From Pseudomonadota bacterium (lineage in GTDB: Bacteria > Pseudomonadota > Gammaproteobacteria > Xanthomonadales > Xanthomonadaceae), in contig JAEWAG010000208.1 of the NCBI GenBank assembly GCA_023391775.1, positions 1 through 10,964 on the forward strand: a DNA stretch of 10,964 nucleotides, given 5' to 3'. The translations under genes were made by a program, and so were the position numbers. Under the pieces are notes generated by a model. That model made no database searches. It saw only the letters and a program-made list of their open reading frames with translations, and had not been told where the DNA came from. The first letter of the stretch is position 1. Every line of letters starts with the position of its first letter. Positions 6,706 through 10,964 of the stretch are shown one piece after another.

Positions 6706-9700
6706 GCGTTTTCCTCCCTGCCAAGCAGGATCGAATACAGCGAAGTGGACAGGGCCTGGCGGGAGAAATTCGACTGTGCGTAATGCGCGCCGGCCGTGGA
6801 CGCGGCCGACCAGGCGGCATCGTCATCCAGCAGGCGCAGCAGCGCCTCGGCCATGTCCCCCGCCTCGTCGGCCACCGCGCAGACCTCCGGCAACCCGGAC
6901 AGCCCCTGCGCGCCGACGCTGGTGGTGACCAGCGGCACGCCCTGCTGCAGGGCCTCCACGACCTTGCCCTTGATTCCCGCGCCGTAGCGCAGGGGCACGA
7001 CCGCGACCCGGGTGGTGCGATAACGACGCGCCAGTTCCGCGTCGTCGACGTACCCGGTGACCTCGACCTGGGCGGAGGCCAGCGCGCGCACTTCGGCGGT
7101 GGGATTGGAGCCCACCAGCGAAAGACGCACGTCCGGATGCCGGCTCCAGACCCGCGGCATCACCTGGCCTACCAGCCAGGTGGCGGCATCCACGTTGGGC
7201 GGGTGCGCGAATCCGGCCACGAACAGGATGTCCTGCCGCCCGGCCGGGGTGGCATCGGTCACGAAGCGGTCGAAGGCATAGGGGACGATCGCCGAGGCGC
7301 GTGCCTCCGGCTCGAGCGACAGCACCACCTCGGCTTCGTCCTGCGACGGATAGAGCACGTGGTCCACCGCGCGCCAGAGTGCGCGCTCGGCCTGTTCCAT
7401 CTGCACCGCCTGCTCGGCAAGGGACTGGCTGCCGGTGACCCCGGCCTCGGACAGCATCCGCCGGAAGTGCAGGTCGTGCCCGTAATAGACCACCCGGACC
7501 TCCGGGGCGAACTTGCGCAGCGCCTTGAGGTACGGCGGAGCGATGTGCGGCCGCGACAGCAGCACCGCGTCCAGCTCGCCCCCGTTCTCGCGCAGGTAGT
7601 CGCCGAAGCGGCCCACGTGGCGGACGCCGTAGACCAGCTCCACGCCCCGGGCCTGCAGGGCGGCGCTGTAGTCCGGATCCAGGTTGAGGTTGTCGGGCCA
7701 GAACTTCACCACGCAGCCGGCCGCCAGCAGCGCGTCGATGAAGGCGACCATGGTGCGTGAACCGGCATCGCGGTCCGGCTGCGGCACATAGTGGTCCACG
7801 ATCAGGACCACCTGCCGGTTCCAGGCCCGGTCGCGGGCGCGCAGCACGCGCTCGCCGTTGGGGTAGTGGCTGGCCAGGACCTCCTTCCAGCGCTCCAGGA
7901 ACTTGCCCTGGTTGACCACCTGGTAGGCCTTGATGCCGCTGCCAGTATCGGTGCCGTGCGACACGCCCTCGTGGTGGACCACCGTCGAGAACGGCGTGTA
8001 GTACACCTGCAGCCCCTCGGCGCGCACGCGGAACGCGAGATCCGAATCCTCGCAGTAGGCCGGCAGGTACAGCTCGTCGAAGCCGCCCAGCCTGCGGAAC
8101 AGTTCGGTGGGCAGCAGCAGGCTGGCGCCGGAGCAGTAGTCGACCGGGCGCACATAGTTGAACTCGTGGGCGCTGGGGTCCTGCAGGCGCCCGTAGTTCC
8201 AGGCCGAGCCGTCGCGCCAGACGATGCCGCCGGCCTCCTGCAGGCGCCCGTCCGGATACACCAGGCGCGAACCGGCCATGCCCGCGTCAGGCATGCGTTC
8301 GAACACGTCCAGCAGGCCCTCGAGCCAGCCGGGCGCCACCTCGGTGTCGTTGTTGAGGAAGCAGATGTAGCGCCCCCTGGCCAGCGTCGCGGCGTGGTTG
8401 CACGAGCGCAGGAACCCGAGGTTCTGCGGATTCTCGTGGTAACGCAGCCCGGGTACCGCCGCCAGTCGCTGCATCCCGCTCTCGCCGGACGCATCCTCGG
8501 CGACGATGACCTCGAACGCGATCGAAGGCAGGTTGCTGGCGATCGAGCGCAGGCAGGCGGCGGTCATCGCCAGCTTGCCGTAGGTGGGGATCACCACCGA
8601 CACCACCGGTGCGTCGACCATCGGGAAGGCCATGCCGTGCAGCAGTACCTCCGGTTCCACGCCGGCATGCTGGAGCACCGGCACCGGCTGCCGCTGTTCC
8701 TGCTGGCGCAGGCGCACACGCCGGAACAGCGCGAGCGCCGGACGCAGCAGCGGGCTGCGGATCCACGCGCTGTCGCGCAGCGAAGCGGCCACCACGTCCC
8801 ACTCGCCGCGCGCAATGCGACCAGCCAGGCGCAGGGGGCGCGTCAGCCGCCAGGAGCGGGAAGCCAGGATGATGCGCAGCAGTTCATCCAGCTGCTGCCG
8901 GCTGCTGCGCGCCTCTTCCATCGCCCGCGACAGCGCGCCGCTGTCGGCGAGCGCGTCCTCGATCCGGATCGGCTCGGCCGCACCCGCGGCGCGGCGTGCG
9001 ACGGCCAGCTGCGTGCGCATGCCCTCGAGCATCTCAGCCAGCGCGGCGCGCACGTCCTCGGCGTCACGGGCGCGTTCGCGGGCCAGCTCCTCGCACTGTT
9101 CGCGCAAGCTGCCACACTGGCCGCCCAGCGCGTCGCGTTCGGCCTGCAACTGGGTCAGCCCACCCGCGAGCGCGTTCTTCTCCGCCTCAAGCTGGGCCAA
9201 TGCACCGGCCAGCGCGGTGTTGCCCGCCTCCAGCTGTGCCAGCCCGCTGACCAGCTCGTTCCTTTCAGCCTGATACGTCGCCAGCTCACCAACCAGCGCG
9301 TCCTTCTCGGCCCGGTAGCTGGCCAGCTCGCCTTCCAGTGCGTCCCTTCCGGCCTGGTGACGGGCCAATGCGCCGGCCAGGTCTTCCCTGTCGGCCTGGG
9401 CCCGGGCCAGCTCGGCGGCCAGGGCATCCTTCTCGGCCTGGAGCTGCGCCAGCCGGTTGGCACGCTCCTGCTGCGCCCCGCCGGCCTGGGCGCGCAGCTG
9501 CTGCACCTCCCGGTCCAGCGACTGTGCCCAGGCGGTGCGCTCGGCACTTTCGGCCTGCAGTTCGTCCACCCGCGCGCGCAGGCGACCGATCTCGGCGTCC
9601 TGTGCGCCAGCCCAGCGCGCGATCTCGCGATGGCGCTCGTACAGATCCTCGCTTTCGGACAGCAGCAGGGACGGCCCCAGCGCCGGCAGCAGGCCTTCGT

Positions 9701-10373
9701 GCGCCGCGGCGATGGCGATGAAGTACACCGGCGCCTCGATGGCCGCCACGCGCGGATCGACCACCCCGTCGTTTTCCGCCAGGCCCTGCCACTGCGCCGG
9801 CGCCGCATCGCTGGCAGTCACGGTGATCGCCGAGGCCACGGCCAGCTTCTGGCCCAGGTAGCGCACCGCCGGGAAATGCCGGCCAAGCAGCGCCGCGAAC
9901 TCGTCGAAATCCAGTTCCCTGACGTGGAACTCGTTGTGGTGCCCGGCCTTCTCCGAGTAGGTGACGCGGTTGGGCGAGGACATCACCAGCACGCCATCCG
10001 GGCGCAGCACGCGCCGGATCTCGGCCAGCATCTCTTCCTGCTCGTGCAGGTGTTCGACGGTCTCGTACGACACCACCACGTCCACGCAGGCGTCCGGCAA
10101 CGGGATGGCCGCGGCCGAACCCTGCTGGTAACGCAGGTTGCCGTGCCCGGCGTAGCGCATGCGCGCGTGCTCCACCGCCTCCGCGGAGATGTCCACGCCC
10201 ACCACCGAACGGGCCACCTGCGCCATCGCCGCGCTGCCGTAGCCTTCGCCACAGGCGATGTCGAGCACGTCCTTGCCGGCGACCGCAGGCAGGCACCACG
10301 CGTAGCGGTGCAGGTGTTCCTGGCGGATCTCGCCCGCCTCGGAGGGCACGAAGCGCTCCCCGGTGAATTCCAT
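6702..10373 (-). CDS. Methyltransferase-coiled coil-GT2-GT4 fusion, probable glycan polymerase and chain terminator
   Basis: This 1223-residue protein carries four modules. A class I SAM methyltransferase covers about 1-225, with [12 protein letters not shown] at 36-47, VVGVDIS at 57-63 and [10 protein letters not shown] at 100-109. A coiled coil covers about 238-460, including eight 14-residue repeats at 311-422. A basic linker follows with [11 protein letters not shown] at 505-515. A GT2 domain covers about 589-840, with [11 protein letters not shown], the acidic ED at 626-627, NND at 674-676 and CEDSD with E775-D776. A GT4-like domain covers about 853-1223, with [12 protein letters not shown] and [13 protein letters not shown]; the first Glu of the usual E-x7-E is replaced by Ala1132, while E1140 is kept. 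The ATG at 10373 is preferred because GGAG at 10386-10383 is spaced 9 nt from it; a GTG at 10379 overlapping the wzt stop would have only 3 nt. WsaE of Geobacillus joins a methyltransferase to two transferases, and WbdD of E. coli O9a uses a coiled coil as ruler. By analogy this protein probably extends and methyl-caps the exported glycan at the cytoplasmic face. Sugar specificity is unknown. Confidence 0.9.
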   Translation of the reverse strand: MEFTGERFVPSEAGEIRQEHLHRYAWCLPAVAGKDVLDIACGEGYGSAAMAQVARSVVGVDISAEAVEHARMRYAGHGNLRYQQGSAAAIPLPDACVDVVVSYETVEHLHEQEEMLAEIRRVLRPDGVLVMSSPNRVTYSEKAGHHNEFHVRELDFDEFAALLGRHFPAVRYLGQKLAVASAITVTASDAAPAQWQGLAENDGVVDPRVAAIEAPVYFIAIAAAHEGLLPALGPSLLLSESEDLYERHREIARWAGAQDAEIGRLRARVDELQAESAERTAWAQSLDREVQQLRAQAGGAQQERANRLAQLQAEKDALAAELARAQADREDLAGALARHQAGRDALEGELASYRAEKDALVGELATYQAERNELVSGLAQLEAGNTALAGALAQLEAEKNALAGGLTQLQAERDALGGQCGSLREQCEELARERARDAEDVRAALAEMLEGMRTQLAVARRAAGAAEPIRIEDALADSGALSRAMEEARSSRQQLDELLRIILASRSWRLTRPLRLAGRIARGEWDVVAASLRDSAWIRSPLLRPALALFRRVRLRQQEQRQPVPVLQHAGVEPEVLLHGMAFPMVDAPVVSVVIPTYGKLAMTAACLRSIASNLPSIAFEVIVAEDASGESGMQRLAAVPGLRYHENPQNLGFLRSCNHAATLARGRYICFLNNDTEVAPGWLEGLLDVFERMPDAGMAGSRLVYPDGRLQEAGGIVWRDGSAWNYGRLQDPSAHEFNYVRPVDYCSGASLLLPTELFRRLGGFDELYLPAYCEDSDLAFRVRAEGLQVYYTPFSTVVHHEGVSHGTDTGSGIKAYQVVNQGKFLERWKEVLASHYPNGERVLRARDRAWNRQVVLIVDHYVPQPDRDAGSRTMVAFIDALLAAGCVVKFWPDNLNLDPDYSAALQARGVELVYGVRHVGRFGDYLRENGGELDAVLLSRPHIAPPYLKALRKFAPEVRVVYYGHDLHFRRMLSEAGVTGSQSLAEQAVQMEQAERALWRAVDHVLYPSQDEAEVVLSLEPEARASAIVPYAFDRFVTDATPAGRQDILFVAGFAHPPNVDAATWLVGQVMPRVWSRHPDVRLSLVGSNPTAEVRALASAQVEVTGYVDDAELARRYRTTRVAVVPLRYGAGIKGKVVEALQQGVPLVTTSVGAQGLSGLPEVCAVADEAGDMAEALLRLLDDDAAWSAASTAGAHYAQSNFSRQALSTSLYSILLGREENA
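6712..6718 (-). promoter_or_regulatory. Strong ribosome binding site of hddA
   Basis: Reading the minus strand, GGGAGGA ends 6 nt before the hddA ATG at 6705, inside the 3' end of the preceding gene. It is the best Shine-Dalgarno match in the window and may raise expression of the heptose genes above that of the large transferase in the same message. Confidence 0.7.
8691..8885 (-). other. Basic amphipathic linker with [11 protein letters not shown] motif inside the fusion gene
   Basis: These codons encode about residues 497-561, between the coiled coil and the GT2 domain. The stretch contains many Arg residues spaced among Leu, Ile, Trp and Val, and holds the S-R-S-W-R-L-T-x-P-L-R motif that is common ahead of GT2 modules in multidomain transferases. 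Its composition would suit a peripheral membrane-binding helix pair; this role is inference. Confidence 0.5.
9108..9443 (-). repeat. Eight in-frame 42-bp tandem repeats coding the coiled coil
   Basis: Eight consecutive units of 14 codons run without spacer from 9443 down to 9108. The unit pattern is L/Y-Q-A-E-K/R-D-A-L-x-G-E-L-A-x, for example [28 protein letters not shown] and [14 protein letters not shown]. Each unit equals two heptads, so insertion or loss of a unit keeps both the reading frame and the coiled-coil register. The DNA copies are similar but not identical, sharing a core around GGCCGAGAAGGACGCGCTGG on the coding strand. The last copy (ending at 9108) has decayed at its C-terminal half. 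Confidence 0.85.
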
Positions 10374-10375
10374 CG

Positions 10376-10964
10376 TCACTCGCTCCGCTTGGTTACTTCG
10401 ATAGAGGCCATGGGAATGCCGACCAGGCCATGGCGCATGGTTTCGTCAACGGCACGGAACTCGAGCGCGTCGTGGACCCAGTGCTGCTGGGTGTGGTCAC
10501 CCTGGCTGCCGGAGGCGATGGCCGCATCGACCATGTAGCTGCCGGAAGGCAGGATCGGCATGCGGAAGCGGAAGTCAGCCGCCACCGTGTGCCCCTGTGG
10601 CACGCTGGCCTCGGCGCCATGGAACACCAGGTGGGTGTTGTCGCCGAACAGCCGCTGCCCCAGCCGGTCCTTGATGTAGAAGCCGAGGATCACCGACTCC
10701 AGGTCGCGATTGGCGCGGGCGCGCAGGCGCAGGGTCACCATCTCGCCACCGGCCAGCAGGCGCGCGGGCTTGCCCGCTTCGTCCAGCAGCGCCACGTCGA
10801 AGATGCTCGCCCCGCCGGCGCCGAATTGCGTGCCGGCCCCGTCCGGGTCGAACTCGAACACGGCGATGCGGTTGGTCGCGCCGAGCGAGCGCAGCAGCTC
10901 CTGGCGGAAGTCGGCCTCGGCCGCCGCATCGCGCCGGGCCGGCCGCGACGCCGCTGCCTGGTCC
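10376..10964 (-). CDS. wzt: O-antigen/glycan ABC transporter ATP-binding protein, C-terminal glycan-binding domain (5' end cut off)
   Basis: The frame is open from the window edge to the TGA at 10378-10376, giving 195 visible residues. An Ala/Arg-rich linker and a short helix (about [11 protein letters not shown]) lead into a beta-sandwich domain of the Wzt C-terminal type. Recognisable segments are [45 protein letters not shown] and HWVHDALEF. The ATPase half with Walker motifs must lie beyond the window. In ABC-transporter-dependent systems this domain binds the modified non-reducing end of the glycan so that only finished chains are exported. The downstream methyltransferase-containing gene would supply such a modification. 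A GTG at 10861 is internal and not the real start. The stop lies 2 nt before the preferred ATG of the next gene. Confidence 0.9.
   Translation of the reverse strand, partial: DQAAASRPARRDAAAEADFRQELLRSLGATNRIAVFEFDPDGAGTQFGAGGASIFDVALLDEAGKPARLLAGGEMVTLRLRARANRDLESVILGFYIKDRLGQRLFGDNTHLVFHGAEASVPQGHTVAADFRFRMPILPSGSYMVDAAIASGSQGDHTQQHWVHDALEFRAVDETMRHGLVGIPMASIEVTKRSE
10383..10386 (-). promoter_or_regulatory. Ribosome binding site deciding the start of the fusion gene
   Basis: GGAG on the minus strand is 9 nt before the ATG at 10373 and only 3 nt before the GTG at 10379. The spacing favours the ATG, giving a protein that starts [12 protein letters not shown], the form usual for this methyltransferase group. 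Confidence 0.6.

Noticed and set aside
9108..9443. CRISPR array or intergenic repeat
   Set aside because: The 42-bp units are contiguous without spacers, are imperfect, and lie in frame in a coiled coil, so they are coding repeats.
10374..10379. GTG at 10379 as start of the fusion gene
   Set aside because: It would give a GTGA overlap with wzt, but the GGAG box is only 3 nt away, while the ATG at 10373 has a 9-nt spacer and gives the usual MEFTGERF beginning. It remains a possible alternative.
7791..10538. Plus-strand open frame of 915 codons
   Set aside because: It lies antisense to the fusion gene, whose minus-strand product has clear methyltransferase and transferase motifs. The plus-strand translation is rich in Gln, Arg, His and Gly with no domain, as expected for the shadow of a GC-rich gene, and its apparent repeats mirror the coiled-coil repeats.

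Overview
The window is a GC-rich stretch of bacterial surface-glycan biosynthesis locus, and every supported gene lies on the minus strand, so it is read from high to low coordinates. The high GC, the dense overlapping operon and an ABC-transporter-dependent glycan system suggest a Gram-negative proteobacterium. A Lysobacteraceae/Xanthomonadaceae-type gammaproteobacterium is my best guess from composition and style; no gene in the window proves the taxon.

Region 1 (10964 to 3773) is a tightly packed operon of six genes with no intergenic gap above 2 nt. It begins with the C-terminal glycan-binding domain of a Wzt-type ABC transporter ATPase (cut by the window edge). Next is a giant 1223-residue protein that joins a SAM methyltransferase, a long coiled coil with a 14-residue repeat, a GT2 glycosyltransferase and a GT4-like glycosyltransferase. 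Four genes follow that together convert sedoheptulose 7-phosphate to GDP-D-glycero-alpha-D-manno-heptose: hddA, gmhA, hddC and gmhB. The simplest reading is that the heptose genes make a donor sugar, the giant protein polymerises and methyl-caps a glycan, and Wzt recognises the capped end for export.

Region 2 (3772 to 3453) is a gap of about 320 nt without a convincing gene. It holds several inverted repeats but no clear promoter or U-tract terminator.

Region 3 (3452 to 1) is a second coupled set. It encodes a small lipoprotein with a probable Ig-like fold, a large multi-spanning GT-C-like membrane protein, and a DPM1/GtrB-like polyprenyl-phosphate glycosyltransferase whose 3' end leaves the window. 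This looks like a lipid-linked-sugar synthase with its periplasmic transferase, probably decorating a glycan after export.

The most interesting object is the methyltransferase-coiled coil-GT2-GT4 fusion next to Wzt. It resembles the chain-terminator and molecular-ruler systems known from WbdD (E. coli O9a) and the methyltransferase-plus-two-transferase layout of WsaE (Geobacillus S-layer glycan), here with an in-frame 42-bp tandem repeat in the putative ruler.
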